This document shows positions 13,040-21,214 of a DNA stretch of 22,622 nucleotides, piece by piece. Within the stretch, counting starts at the first letter, position 1. Each line of letters opens with the position of its first letter. Location of the stretch: contig CAYPVT010000010.1 of the NCBI GenBank assembly GCA_964414265.1, forward strand, positions 1 through 22,622, read 5' to 3'. The position numbers and the translations under genes were made by a program. Below the pieces are notes generated by a model that was not told the origin of the DNA, searched no databases, and saw nothing but the letters and a program-made list of their open reading frames with translations. This DNA comes from VMEP01 sp964414265. Lineage in GTDB: Bacteria; Patescibacteriota; Minisyncoccia; Phycocordibacterales; VMEP01.

Positions 13040-14818
13040 TTATCTTGTTGTTGCCCCGCGAATTGCGCTATTTGTGTTTGTGGTCCTGCTTCCACCAAGA
13101 CTTGAAAGTATACTTGGGGCTTGTTGAGTAGCAGTCACAAAGGCTGTGGTTGTTCGAACAACAATTTGCTCCCCTTCACTTAATCCAGAAGTTATTTCTG
13201 AAGAAGTGTCGTCCGAAATACCAACGACAACGTTTGCTTGTCTCGGCAAAACAGCAGACGGTACTCCTTGCCCTGTCGTATCAGCTTCAAGTTTAGTGTC
13301 GAAAACCTCAACATATTGCGTGTTCCCTTTTGATTTAATGGCGCTATTTGGCACAACTAAAACATCCTGTTTAATTTCTGTGATAATTGCTGTCGAAACA
13401 CTCATTCCGGGCTTTATGCGACTATCCTCAGTATCAAAAACAATTTTCACGTTATAGGTAACAACCCCCTGTGTCACCGTTCCAACCGTATCCACCTCAG
13501 AAACAACGCCCGTCATTGTTAACCCATCAACAGCATCAAAAGTTAGTGTCGCTTTTTGTCCAACCTTAATCTTTGCAACATCAACTTCGTTTAAAGAAAT
13601 CTGAGCAAATTGCTTTGGAGTAATGAAGGTAACAACCGTTGCTCCATTTGACACAGAATCTCCTTTTTGGAAATTCAATTTCGCAACAGTCCCAGAAAAA
13701 GGGGCACGAATATAATAATTGGAAAGTTTTTCTCTGGCGTCTAATAGTGCGTTTTGTTTTTGTTTCAAAGATAATTCCGCAGACTGAATATCAAGTGTGT
13801 CTGCTCCTTTTATCAACTTTGCCAAAGATTCTGTCTTTTCGGCGATTGAATATTTTGAACTTGTAATTGTGTTTTTAATACCGAGTAGGCTTACCAGATT
13901 CGAATTCATTTGACCTGTGTATGTGATTAAAGAACTTAAGTTCGTCGTTAATAGAGTGGGGATTGGTTGTAAGCGTTCTGTCAGTCTATCTTTAACAAAA
14001 TTTAAAAAATCACTTGAGCTTTTGAGAGATTCGGCAATTGCTCTCGATGTGTTATAAGTTTCATTTACTAAAGCCTCTATTGTTGCTCTATCAGAAGTCC
14101 TGTTCGCTAAGCGATAATCGATAATATTTTGATCGTAAGCTTTTCTCGCTATTTTATATTTACTAACCGCATCATCTTTAAACACGGCCGTGCGGACGTC
14201 GTCTTTAACTAAATCACCATAAGCGGATATGTTGTCTTGAACGCCATGAGTGAATGTTGTTCCATAAAGAACATCGTAAAGACCGCTCATCGCAGTGGGC
14301 GCATCAATAAAAGTGTTTGAAACGGAATTAAAGCCGTCGTCATAAGCCTTTTCTAAAGTGGAAGATGCTTGAGCTAAAGCATTTTCTGTCTGAATTGTAG
14401 ATAAGACATCTGCCGGCTGAATGATTTTATCCATTGAAAGCTGGGCGCTTAAAACTCCCGCTTCTGCATCTCTTACGGCTTTTTGCGCATCTCGATCATC
14501 TAGTTGCACTAAAAGAACGCCCGAAGAGACCTGATCCCCATTCTTAGCGCCAACATAAACAACATCCCCGGAAGCTTTTGCGGTTAAGTTGACCTGGTCA
14601 AGCGCGGACACCTGCCCGCTTCCAGAAATTGAAGAAACAATGGTTCCTTTCTCGACAACAGCTGTAATATAACGCGTCTCCCCCGCAGTACTGGTTATCT
14701 TTCCGTATCCCCAATATGAAACCAGAGCGAAAAGAATAATAAAAACTGCGGAAAGAAATTTATGGTCTCCGGCGTATGAACGTATTTTTTTAATATTTGT
14801 AATAGTAAAAATGTTCAT
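13040..14818 (-). CDS. MacA-like periplasmic adaptor (HlyD/RND adaptor family), enlarged
   Basis: 592 residues from the ATG at 14818, 4 bases after the stop of the preceding gene. Order: one membrane helix (about 22-42) and a lipoyl half-motif VNLTAKASGDVVYVGAKNGD. A very long helical region follows (about 100-360) and then the second lipoyl half YIRAPFSGTVAKLNFQKGD. Next come the beta-barrel (LNEVDVAKIKVGQKATLTF) and the membrane-proximal domain (IKPGMSVSTAIIT...VVPNSAIKSKG), ending in a Ser/Thr-rich tail. MacA-type adaptors are usually near 370-400 residues, so the hairpin region is much larger, with extra helices between the lipoyl halves. In a cell without an outer membrane, a TolC-docking role is unlikely. 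The role in stimulating MacB is inferred from context. Confidence 0.9.
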   Translation of the reverse strand: MNIFTITNIKKIRSYAGDHKFLSAVFIILFALVSYWGYGKITSTAGETRYITAVVEKGTIVSSISGSGQVSALDQVNLTAKASGDVVYVGAKNGDQVSSGVLLVQLDDRDAQKAVRDAEAGVLSAQLSMDKIIQPADVLSTIQTENALAQASSTLEKAYDDGFNSVSNTFIDAPTAMSGLYDVLYGTTFTHGVQDNISAYGDLVKDDVRTAVFKDDAVSKYKIARKAYDQNIIDYRLANRTSDRATIEALVNETYNTSRAIAESLKSSSDFLNFVKDRLTERLQPIPTLLTTNLSSLITYTGQMNSNLVSLLGIKNTITSSKYSIAEKTESLAKLIKGADTLDIQSAELSLKQKQNALLDAREKLSNYYIRAPFSGTVAKLNFQKGDSVSNGATVVTFITPKQFAQISLNEVDVAKIKVGQKATLTFDAVDGLTMTGVVSEVDTVGTVTQGVVTYNVKIVFDTEDSRIKPGMSVSTAIITEIKQDVLVVPNSAIKSKGNTQYVEVFDTKLEADTTGQGVPSAVLPRQANVVVGISDDTSSEITSGLSEGEQIVVRTTTAFVTATQQAPSILSSLGGSRTTNTNSAIRGATTR

Positions 14819-14822
14819 AAAA

Positions 14823-15314
14823 TTACCACGACCCGCGCCCGCCACCCATTATGAATCCAGTTGAAGTCGGCATAACCCTAATAAGTTTTGCTTCTATTTG
14901 AGACGAAGTATTTGGTGAACCAAGCACAACAACAATGTCGTTCACTTTAAGGTCTGACGCCTTAATATCATTTCTAAACTGTCTAACCTCAGTATCATTT
15001 TTAATTAATACTACTTTTTCCACATTGTCTAAACCAGAAACAACCAATGTCGGTAAACTAATTTTCACGATTTTCCCAGTGGCGCCATTTGTTTCCAAAA
15101 AACCGCCACGCATCATTCCTTCACGCATCATAAATCCTCTTTCAGGTTCACCGAAAATTCTGTGGTAGTTGTCTCCAAAACCATAGGAAAAGGATGCTTT
15201 TCTATAGCCAATTTCTATTCCCGCTTGAAAAACAAACAGAACAACAATAAATGCCCCCAGCCCAAAAAGAATTTTTGTTATATTTTTCGAATGTGTAATG
15301 TTTTTTAAATTCAT
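14823..15314 (-). CDS. Exported OB-like (DUF5666-type) small protein, copy 2
   Basis: A 163-residue protein with an N-terminal membrane segment (about 14-34) and a linker rich in Met, Gly and Arg (GFMMREGMMRGGF). The beta domain reads TGKIVKISLPTLVVSGLDN...VVLIKNDTEVRQF, then DLKVNDIVVVLGSPNTSSQIEAKLIRVMP. It shares the layout of the protein at 10579: anchor, low-complexity linker, two-part OB-like domain. The two bracket the adaptor-ATPase-permease genes. The stop codon is 4 bases from the MacA-like ATG, so the two are coupled. The Met-rich linker could bind a soft metal, but that is a guess. Confidence 0.7.
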   Translation of the reverse strand: MNLKNITHSKNITKILFGLGAFIVVLFVFQAGIEIGYRKASFSYGFGDNYHRIFGEPERGFMMREGMMRGGFLETNGATGKIVKISLPTLVVSGLDNVEKVVLIKNDTEVRQFRNDIKASDLKVNDIVVVLGSPNTSSQIEAKLIRVMPTSTGFIMGGGRGSW

Positions 15315-15331
15315 ATATTTTTATTTTTTAA

Positions 15332-15736
15332 TTAAATAAATTGATAATTAAGCTTCCGTGAATACGTCGATGTTATTTTAATAACTGCAATCACAAAAAA
15401 AGCAAAGGAGAACAAAACCACAAGACTAAATAATGGGACTGATTCTCCTAGTAAGATTAGAAAATCCGCGAAGTGGGACAAAATAGCGTCACTATCAGAA
15501 AATAGTAACGAAAAATATTGATAAAACCCTGACTGAGAAAATCCACTAGCAACATATCTGAGGACCGGGACGGCTAAAGATAAAATCCCCAAAGATGCCA
15601 CTCCGAAAACAAAAATTTGAACCTTTATGGCTGTCCTCTCTACTTGGCGAATTCTAGCTAAAACAACACCCTCAAGATATGTAGGTACTTTCACCTCTCT
15701 AATTGAACTAAAAAGTTTTCCATATTCATCTTGCAT
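15332..15736 (-). CDS. Small membrane protein next to ECF sigma gene, possible anti-sigma factor
   Basis: A 134-residue protein with a cytoplasmic N-terminal segment of about 38 residues (LFSSIREVKVPTYLEGVVLARIRQVERTAIK). Two or three membrane helices follow (about 39-62 and 100-122, with a weaker one between), and the tail is basic. Its position 24 bases after the ECF sigma gene, plus a helical cytosolic N-terminus before a membrane anchor, is the layout of an anti-sigma factor. No zinc-binding HxxxCxxC motif is present, so it is not a ZAS-type anti-sigma. A weak AGG lies 4 bases before the ATG. The role is inferred from context only. Confidence 0.55.
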   Translation of the reverse strand: MQDEYGKLFSSIREVKVPTYLEGVVLARIRQVERTAIKVQIFVFGVASLGILSLAVPVLRYVASGFSQSGFYQYFSLLFSDSDAILSHFADFLILLGESVPLFSLVVLFSFAFFVIAVIKITSTYSRKLNYQFI

Positions 15737-15760
15737 TACCTAGTAATACGCAAGTAAATA

Positions 15761-16342
15761 TCACTTTGGTGCATTATCGAAACCAAGACTGAGAAGTATT
15801 TCCCGTAAAACAGTCAACGCTCGTCTATACTGGCTTTTAACCGTATTTAGTGGACGGCCGACAATTTTACCAATCTCTGAAAAAGTAAGTTCCTCATGAT
15901 AGTGAAGTAATAAAACTTCCCGATAATTCGGCTTTAATAACAAAAGTGCTTTTTCTAAAACCTCACTACTATCTTTTCTCATTAGTAATTCTTCCGGCAA
16001 TGGCGCCATATCGGAAAGTGTGTCTGTGATACTGTTTCCACCTTCGTCATTATTGAAACTAGAAAAAACAAATTCTTTTCTTTTGCGCATTCGATCAATA
16101 GCTGCGTTTCTCGCAATAGCAAAAATCCACACCTTAAAACTCTCACCTTTGCGATAACGGCGTAAATTTTTCCAAACTTTTACGAAAACCTCCTGCAAGA
16201 CATCTTCGGCATCGTTTTCGTCACCAATAAAACGCACCAGATATGCATAAATTGCGTTTAGGTTACGACGCACGAGCGAATCAAAAGTATTCTTATCGCC
16301 AGCTAAGTAATCTTCAATAAGTTGTTCATCTGTTTTATCCAC
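15761..16342 (-). CDS. ECF-type RNA polymerase sigma factor
   Basis: A 193-residue sigma-70 family factor with only regions 2 and 4. Region 2 (about 10-85) contains NAIYAYLVRFIGDENDAEDVLQEVFVKVWKNL and SFKVWIFAIARNAAIDRMRK. Region 4 (about 130-185) contains YREVLLLHYHEELTFSEIGKIVGRPLNTVKSQYRRALTVLRE. It recruits RNA polymerase to a dedicated promoter class. The start is GTG, 12 bases after the stop of the GH18 gene, so it is probably made from the same mRNA. The following genes (membrane protein, OB protein, MacA, ATPase, MacB) run on with short gaps, which suggests that it controls them. Assignment to the sigma family is secure; the target set is inferred. Confidence 0.95.
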   Translation of the reverse strand: MDKTDEQLIEDYLAGDKNTFDSLVRRNLNAIYAYLVRFIGDENDAEDVLQEVFVKVWKNLRRYRKGESFKVWIFAIARNAAIDRMRKRKEFVFSSFNNDEGGNSITDTLSDMAPLPEELLMRKDSSEVLEKALLLLKPNYREVLLLHYHEELTFSEIGKIVGRPLNTVKSQYRRALTVLREILLSLGFDNAPK

Positions 16343-16354
16343 AAAATCATATCT

Positions 16355-17566
16355 TTACTTAAGTACATCCCACATTAAAGGATCCTCTCCGCCGTCTATT
16401 TTAAATATTGAAACACCTCGTACTCCAAGTTTTTTTGCCAAATCAATTTTAGTCTTAATGGCTTCGGCGTCACTCCACCAAACAATATTCACCGGTTCTT
16501 TAATTAAACCATCTGGTTGATTTTCGGCCACCGTTGAAGTTGGAATGTTTTGATCTGGATTGTTACTTGGCTGTGTAGGTGGGACCGTTTCTACTGGTGT
16601 ATAAATAAAGCCGATTTCTCCAGAAGAATTACGTTTCGGTACTATCCCGAGCGAATCAGCAAGATCGGTTGCATATTTTTGATTAAATGCCCACTGTAAA
16701 TCGTAACGATATCCGTATTCTGACAATTTTGTCACTTTGTATTCATAACCATAAGTAGCAATACCTATTGATATTTTCTTTTTGGAAATATCTTTCATGG
16801 CAAGTCTTATTGATTTTTCTACCCAAGCTGGATCAGCAACGGGTATATAAGGAGCAGTACGAGCGCGATTTAAAACAATATCAATTGTTCCTTGGTCATA
16901 AGTCATAAACCTAACTCGGTCGCAATATTTATTTATCGCAACGAAGTCATTGGCATAGCGGATGTCTTTGGGAATATTATCGTATCGTGAATCAAGCGGA
17001 GTACGCGCTTCAATAGTGCACATCACCCATTTATTGCCCATACGCATATAGAGCCCTTTCAAAAAAGTCGCGAAATATGGTTTTGTTTCTGCCCTCTTTC
17101 CCTCAAAATCTATATCTATACCATCAAACCCTTTTTCTTTAACCAACTTAGCGATTTCATCTTCAAGGGCAATTCGTGTTTTTTGATTTGAAAGAATGCG
17201 ATGCAACATCTCGGAATTGCTCGACATAACTGTTGGGATAAAACGGATTTTTTTCTTTTTCGCTTCCGCTCTTAAGGTAAGCCATGGCTCTTCGTCCATT
17301 TTTGCAGTGTCATTTAAAGTACCGTCGTTTTTCATCGTGTACCCAAAAGGATTTATCTCAGTAAAAGAATCGAGGTGCACCAAGGCGTCAGCAGTACCGG
17401 TCGCTTTTCTCCAATAAGGAATCCATCCAGAAACCTCAAGAGTGCTTTTGAGTGGTTTGGCAGATTTAGTTAGCGTTGTTCCTGTCGCCCCATAACTAGG
17501 AGCCGGTATTAAAACAACAAAAAACAAAATACTAGCAAATATTGAATATAAAAATCTTTTTTTCAT
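16355..17566 (-). CDS. Secreted glycoside hydrolase family 18 protein
   Basis: 403 residues with a signal peptide (1-26, ending PSYGA). A GH18 barrel of the spore-cortex/YaaH-like type begins at VSGWIPYW (45-52). The catalytic motif is DGIDIDFE (148-155) with Glu155 as acid, and the D-x-D-x-E pattern is intact. Further barrel features are FMTYDQGTID and the C-terminal WWSDAEAIKTKIDLAKKLGVRGVSIFKIDGGED, typical of the last strands. GH18 enzymes cleave beta-1,4-N-acetylglucosamine bonds in chitin or peptidoglycan-like glycans. The catalytic residue is present, so it should be active. An extended -10 promoter precedes it, and it leads into the ECF sigma gene. Confidence 0.9.
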   Translation of the reverse strand: MKKRFLYSIFASILFFVVLIPAPSYGATGTTLTKSAKPLKSTLEVSGWIPYWRKATGTADALVHLDSFTEINPFGYTMKNDGTLNDTAKMDEEPWLTLRAEAKKKKIRFIPTVMSSNSEMLHRILSNQKTRIALEDEIAKLVKEKGFDGIDIDFEGKRAETKPYFATFLKGLYMRMGNKWVMCTIEARTPLDSRYDNIPKDIRYANDFVAINKYCDRVRFMTYDQGTIDIVLNRARTAPYIPVADPAWVEKSIRLAMKDISKKKISIGIATYGYEYKVTKLSEYGYRYDLQWAFNQKYATDLADSLGIVPKRNSSGEIGFIYTPVETVPPTQPSNNPDQNIPTSTVAENQPDGLIKEPVNIVWWSDAEAIKTKIDLAKKLGVRGVSIFKIDGGEDPLMWDVLK

Positions 17567-17586
17567 TTTTAAATTACAGAAACCTT

Positions 17587-17595
17587 ATTATACCA
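17587..17595 (-). promoter_or_regulatory. Extended -10 promoter for the GH18-sigma operon
   Basis: TGGTATAAT on the minus strand, an extended -10 (TGn-TATAAT), ends 20 bases before the GH18 ATG at 17566. No good -35 is seen, as is usual for extended -10 promoters. A 7-bp hairpin AAGAGAA/TTCTCTT (17604-17620) sits just upstream, inside the end of the NAD kinase gene. Confidence 0.65.
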
Positions 17596-18450
17596 CTACC
17601 TAAAAGAGAATTTTTCTCTTAAGCTTTTGAAAAAATAGCTATCTTCAAGCTCGGCAAAAGTAACCAAATACGGTGATCCGGAAATTGAAACAATATCGTT
17701 CTTTTTCAAAGGAAAAGTTGTGTCGCCATCAGCTTGAAGTAAAACATCAATAGACTCCCTACCATCAACACTCGCCAAAAGACGGTGCTCTCTAAAATTG
17801 CCAATCACCACTTCTACTTTGTGTTCTGGTTTTATAACAATACTTGGCGTTGGTAACCCGTGATCGAGTAGCTCTGTAATCACAAGACATTGTATATCAG
17901 GAGAAACAATCGGACCGTGGGCTGAAAGATTGTAAGCAGTAGAGCCAGTTGCGCTTGAAACCAATATCCCACTCCCCCTCACAGACTGTATTCCATAACC
18001 GCCAATAGAAACTTCGAGTTCCACCACACCGAGCAAATTACTTACCAAAACTTCATTCAGGGCGGTTGCGCTAAAAACTTTTTTTTCTTGTCGCGTCACC
18101 TCTGTTAAAAGCATCGTCCTTTTAACTGGTTTGTATTCTCCACTAAAAAACTTCTCCAGCGCCGATAGAAAATTATTTTCTTCACGAACCGACGCCAAGA
18201 AACCAACATTGCCAAGATTAAGACCAACAATGATTGCATTTTTTGCTTTTGGCGCCCGTGCAGCTTCCAAAATTGTTCCATCACCGCCTAAAACAATAAC
18301 CACATCAGCCTTAAGTATGTCATCAACTATCGGTATATTTTTATTAAGAAGCCATTCTTTAATTTTTTTAGAACATTTAACGGCCCGCGTGTTTTCTTCC
18401 TTGTAAAAAAGATAAACGCTTTTTTTTGAATTTTTATATTTAATTTTCAT
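17596..18450 (-). CDS. nadK: NAD kinase
   Basis: 284 residues from the ATG at 18450 (MKIKYKN). The enzyme phosphorylates NAD to NADP in the cytoplasm. Motifs: GGDGT (55-59) in the ATP/NAD-binding loop, then NLGNVGFLASV (78-88). The conserved SGILVSSATGSTAYNLSAHGPIVSP lies in the C-terminal beta domain, and DGRESIDVLL is near the end. An in-frame extension to 18501 would add 17 residues and cross the promoter, so it is rejected. The start has no ribosome site. It faces the M13 peptidase gene across a 65-base divergent promoter region. Confidence 0.95.
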   Translation of the reverse strand: MKIKYKNSKKSVYLFYKEENTRAVKCSKKIKEWLLNKNIPIVDDILKADVVIVLGGDGTILEAARAPKAKNAIIVGLNLGNVGFLASVREENNFLSALEKFFSGEYKPVKRTMLLTEVTRQEKKVFSATALNEVLVSNLLGVVELEVSIGGYGIQSVRGSGILVSSATGSTAYNLSAHGPIVSPDIQCLVITELLDHGLPTPSIVIKPEHKVEVVIGNFREHRLLASVDGRESIDVLLQADGDTTFPLKKNDIVSISGSPYLVTFAELEDSYFFKSLREKFSFR

Positions 18451-18474
18451 TAAAAATGGGTGGTTTCCGTACAA

Positions 18475-18488
18475 CCTTATATATAAGG
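18475..18488. promoter_or_regulatory. 14-bp perfect palindrome over the nadK -10 box
   Basis: CCTTATATATAAGG is its own reverse complement and covers the -10 hexamer of nadK in the divergent region shared with the M13 peptidase gene. It might be an operator, or a symmetric -10 used in both directions. No repressor gene is adjacent. Confidence 0.4.
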
Positions 18489-18508
18489 GAAAATATAGCA
18501 TGAGACAA
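18480..18508 (-). promoter_or_regulatory. Promoter of nadK
   Basis: On the minus strand, -35 TTGTCT (18508-18503), a 17-base spacer and -10 TATATA (18485-18480), about 30 bases before the ATG at 18450. This is the best-spaced -35/-10 pair in the window. Confidence 0.65.
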
Positions 18509-18515
18509 AAAATTC

Positions 18516-20498
18516 ATGTACTATTCTCAAATGAAGAAAAAATCGTGGGGATTTGACCCAAAAGACATGGATAAAAATGTGCGCCCGCAAGACGATTTTT
18601 ATCATTACGCAGGTGGTAACTGGCTCAAAAAAAATCCAATCCCAAAAACAGAATCTAGATGGGGTTCTTTTACTATTTTACGCTACGATACAGAAAAAAG
18701 GCTTAGACTAATACTTGAAAAGCTTAATAAACAAAAGAGGTCTCCTGTCGGTAGCCCCGAGCAGATGATTAGAGATTTTTACCGCTCGGGAATGAATCTA
18801 AAAGAACGCAACCGTCTTGGATTGAAGCCAATTGAAAACTATCTAAAGAAGGTTGACTCTATTAAAACAATAGACGACCTTCTTATTTGCATCGCAGAAT
18901 TTCATAAAATCGGAGTAAGTCTACTATGGTGGTGTGACGTTGACCAAGATTTGAAAAACGGAGATAAAAACACCCTCTATCTTGGGCAAGGTGGCCTTGG
19001 TATGCCAGACAAAGACTACTACCTTAAAGACGACAAGGAATCTAAGCGTGTAAGAAATGCCTATCACCTACACATGAAAACAATGTTCGCGCTTTTTGGT
19101 GTTAAAAAAACAGAAATAAACGAACTAACGAAAAAGGTTTACAAAATTGAATATAGCCTCGCCGAAGCGTCAATGAGTAAAGAAGATATTCATGATGTTG
19201 AAAAAATTTACAACAAAAAAAGTTTAGCTCAACTTAAAAACCTTTCTCTAGAAATAAACTGGGGAAAGTATTTTAAAATTATTGGATTAGATACACCACA
19301 CACCATTGTAGTCTGTCAGCCTAAGTTTTTTACAAAAGTAAGTCAGGAAATAAAAAAAATTGCAATTTGTGATTGGCAAATATATCTTAAGTGGCATTTA
19401 GTAACAGCTACATCTGGATTTCTTTCTGAGCCATTCTTGAAAGAAAATTTCAATTTTTACGGAAAAGTAATTTTGGGCACAAAAGAAATGAAGCCTTTGT
19501 GGCGACAAGTTCTTTCTGCTGTAAACGGTAGTCTTGGTGAATTGATGGGCAAAATATATGTTAAAAAACATTTTGACGCCGAAACAAAGAAAAAAGCGAG
19601 TTCCATGGTAGACGATTTATTTATCGCATACGAACAAAGAATAAAAAAACTTGATTGGATGAGCTCAAAAACAAAAACAATGGCGCTAAAAAAACTACAC
19701 GCCATGAACAGAAAAATTGGCTATCCCGATAAATGGAAATCTTATCGCGGTCTACGTATAGACGAAGATGATTATTTTGGAAACGTAATTCGCATTTCCA
19801 TTCTTGAACACCGTCGTATGGTTAAAAAAATTGGGAAACCGGTAGATCGTAAAGAATGGCACATGAGTCCGCAGACCGTAAACGCATATTGTAGTCTAAC
19901 CATGAACGAAATCGTCTTCCCTGCTGCAATCCTTCAACCGCCATTTTTTAACAAGACCGCCGATGATGCAATAAACTATGGGGCAATGGGTATGACTATA
20001 GGACACGAAATGACGCATGGATTTGATGATCAAGGGTCCAAATTTGATGTAAAAGGAAACCTTAAAAACTGGTGGACAAAATCCGACAGCAAGAAACTGG
20101 AAGCAAAAACAAAACCACTCATAGAGCAGTTTAATAGATACAAAGTAGCTGATGGAGTTTCCATAAACGGAAAATTGACCGCTGGTGAAAATATTGCAGA
20201 CTTAGGCGGTCTTGCAATTGCTTTTGATGCTTACCAATTGCATCTCAAGAAAACGGGACGAAAAAATATTGATGGCTTTACCCCAGAACAAAGGTTTTTC
20301 CTTGGGTACACTTTATTTGAGAGAGAAAACACCAGACCAGAGTTTGCAAAAATGCTGGCAATCAATGACCCTCATTCACCATCTATATTTCGAGTTAATG
20401 GCCCCACATCAAACCTTTCTGAATTTTATGAAGCATTTAACGTGAAAAAAGGAGACAAACTATACCGAGAACAAAAAGACCGAGTAAAAATTTGGTAG
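18516..20498 (+). CDS. M13 family zinc metallopeptidase (neprilysin/PepO-like)
   Basis: A 660-residue gluzincin endopeptidase, normal family length. The N-terminal domain opens with the family motif VRPQDDFYHYAGGNWLKKNPIP. The catalytic zinc site is H497-E-M-T-H501 in GHEMTHGFDDQGSKFD, the third ligand is Glu558 in GENIADLGG, and the substrate-binding NAYCSLTMNEIVFPAAILQPPFF is about 50 residues earlier. All catalytic residues are present. No signal peptide or N-terminal membrane segment is seen, so the enzyme appears cytosolic, unlike animal neprilysins. An ATG at 18531 (MKKKSWGF) is an equally good start; neither has a ribosome site. It ends at a strong bidirectional terminator. Confidence 0.93.
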   Translation: MYYSQMKKKSWGFDPKDMDKNVRPQDDFYHYAGGNWLKKNPIPKTESRWGSFTILRYDTEKRLRLILEKLNKQKRSPVGSPEQMIRDFYRSGMNLKERNRLGLKPIENYLKKVDSIKTIDDLLICIAEFHKIGVSLLWWCDVDQDLKNGDKNTLYLGQGGLGMPDKDYYLKDDKESKRVRNAYHLHMKTMFALFGVKKTEINELTKKVYKIEYSLAEASMSKEDIHDVEKIYNKKSLAQLKNLSLEINWGKYFKIIGLDTPHTIVVCQPKFFTKVSQEIKKIAICDWQIYLKWHLVTATSGFLSEPFLKENFNFYGKVILGTKEMKPLWRQVLSAVNGSLGELMGKIYVKKHFDAETKKKASSMVDDLFIAYEQRIKKLDWMSSKTKTMALKKLHAMNRKIGYPDKWKSYRGLRIDEDDYFGNVIRISILEHRRMVKKIGKPVDRKEWHMSPQTVNAYCSLTMNEIVFPAAILQPPFFNKTADDAINYGAMGMTIGHEMTHGFDDQGSKFDVKGNLKNWWTKSDSKKLEAKTKPLIEQFNRYKVADGVSINGKLTAGENIADLGGLAIAFDAYQLHLKKTGRKNIDGFTPEQRFFLGYTLFERENTRPEFAKMLAINDPHSPSIFRVNGPTSNLSEFYEAFNVKKGDKLYREQKDRVKIW

Positions 20499-20501
20499 TC
20501 C

Positions 20502-20541
20502 TTAAAAATAAAATCCCGCTTTTGCGGGATTTTATTTTTAA
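20502..20541. terminator. Bidirectional terminator, 18-bp perfect stem
   Basis: Bases 20502-20519 and 20524-20541 are exact reverse complements with the loop TTTT. The GC core CCCGC/GCGGG is flanked by A/T runs on both sides, so it terminates both the M13 peptidase gene (plus, stop at 20498) and the DoxX-like gene (minus, stop at 20543). Confidence 0.92.
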
Positions 20542-20542
20542 T

Positions 20543-21070
20543 TTAACTCTTGCGCAATTTCCTTAAATAAGGTGAGATAAAGTAATCAACTCCATAGTAT
20601 CCAGCAACGCGACGAGCAAGAATCAAAAAGATTCCTAAAATAAGAAATTCTGGGTTAATGCTAACCGTTCCGGCAAATAAGAAGTTTAGATTCATCAAGG
20701 CGCCAAAGAACGCAGTGACCCCAACAATACAACCAACCATTAAACCAAGACCGACTAAGACCTCACCGACCGCAACGGCGTTTGACCACCACATTACATT
20801 TGGCATTACTAAATTATTCAAAAAAGATGCATACCACATCTGCACATCAGGATGGGCGCCGGAAGTTTTGGAAAGAGCACCTTGCAAAAATCCTGTTAAC
20901 TTTGCGCCGGCATTGTAACCAAACCACGCCGAATCTTGTACTTTATCAATACCAGCCGTAAACCATCCCCACCCTAAATAAAGGCGCACTAACAACCATA
21001 ACGCCGCGCTCTTAGTGTCTGAAAACAAAAAATGGGAAACCGGCGACTGCTCAACAAAATGTAACGTCAT
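20543..21070 (-). CDS. DoxX-like membrane protein
   Basis: A 175-residue protein with about four membrane helices and the DoxX-family opening LWLLVRLYLGWGWFTAGIDKV. An outer loop (SGAHPDVQMWYASFLNN) follows, then WWSNAVAVGEVLVGLGLMVG and the final FLILGIFLILARR segment. Family members are linked to the quinol oxidase subunit DoxD and to thiosulfate or redox functions, but most are uncharacterised. No oxidase genes are in the window. It stands alone, between two terminators. Family assignment is good; function is open. Confidence 0.85.
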   Translation of the reverse strand: MTLHFVEQSPVSHFLFSDTKSAALWLLVRLYLGWGWFTAGIDKVQDSAWFGYNAGAKLTGFLQGALSKTSGAHPDVQMWYASFLNNLVMPNVMWWSNAVAVGEVLVGLGLMVGCIVGVTAFFGALMNLNFLFAGTVSINPEFLILGIFLILARRVAGYYGVDYFISPYLRKLRKS

Positions 21071-21156
21071 AAAAAATATTTAAAAAATTATTTATATTGA
21101 ATACTAGAAACCACTTAGATTATGACATTTTATAAACACTTTGCCGAGGAATAAGT

Positions 21157-21207
21157 TTAAAAAATAAAAAAAACGACTCCTTTTGGGAATCGTTTTTTTA
21201 TTTTTAA
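21157..21207 (-). terminator. Terminator of the helicase/Cys-rich operon
   Basis: An A-rich left arm ending ACGACTCC (to 21180) pairs with GGGAATCG plus a T-run (21185-21207). There is one mismatch in the upper stem and one bulge in the A/T part. On the minus strand it lies just past the stop of the 57-residue gene and ends in a U-rich run. Confidence 0.8.
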
Positions 21208-21214
21208 GATTTAT

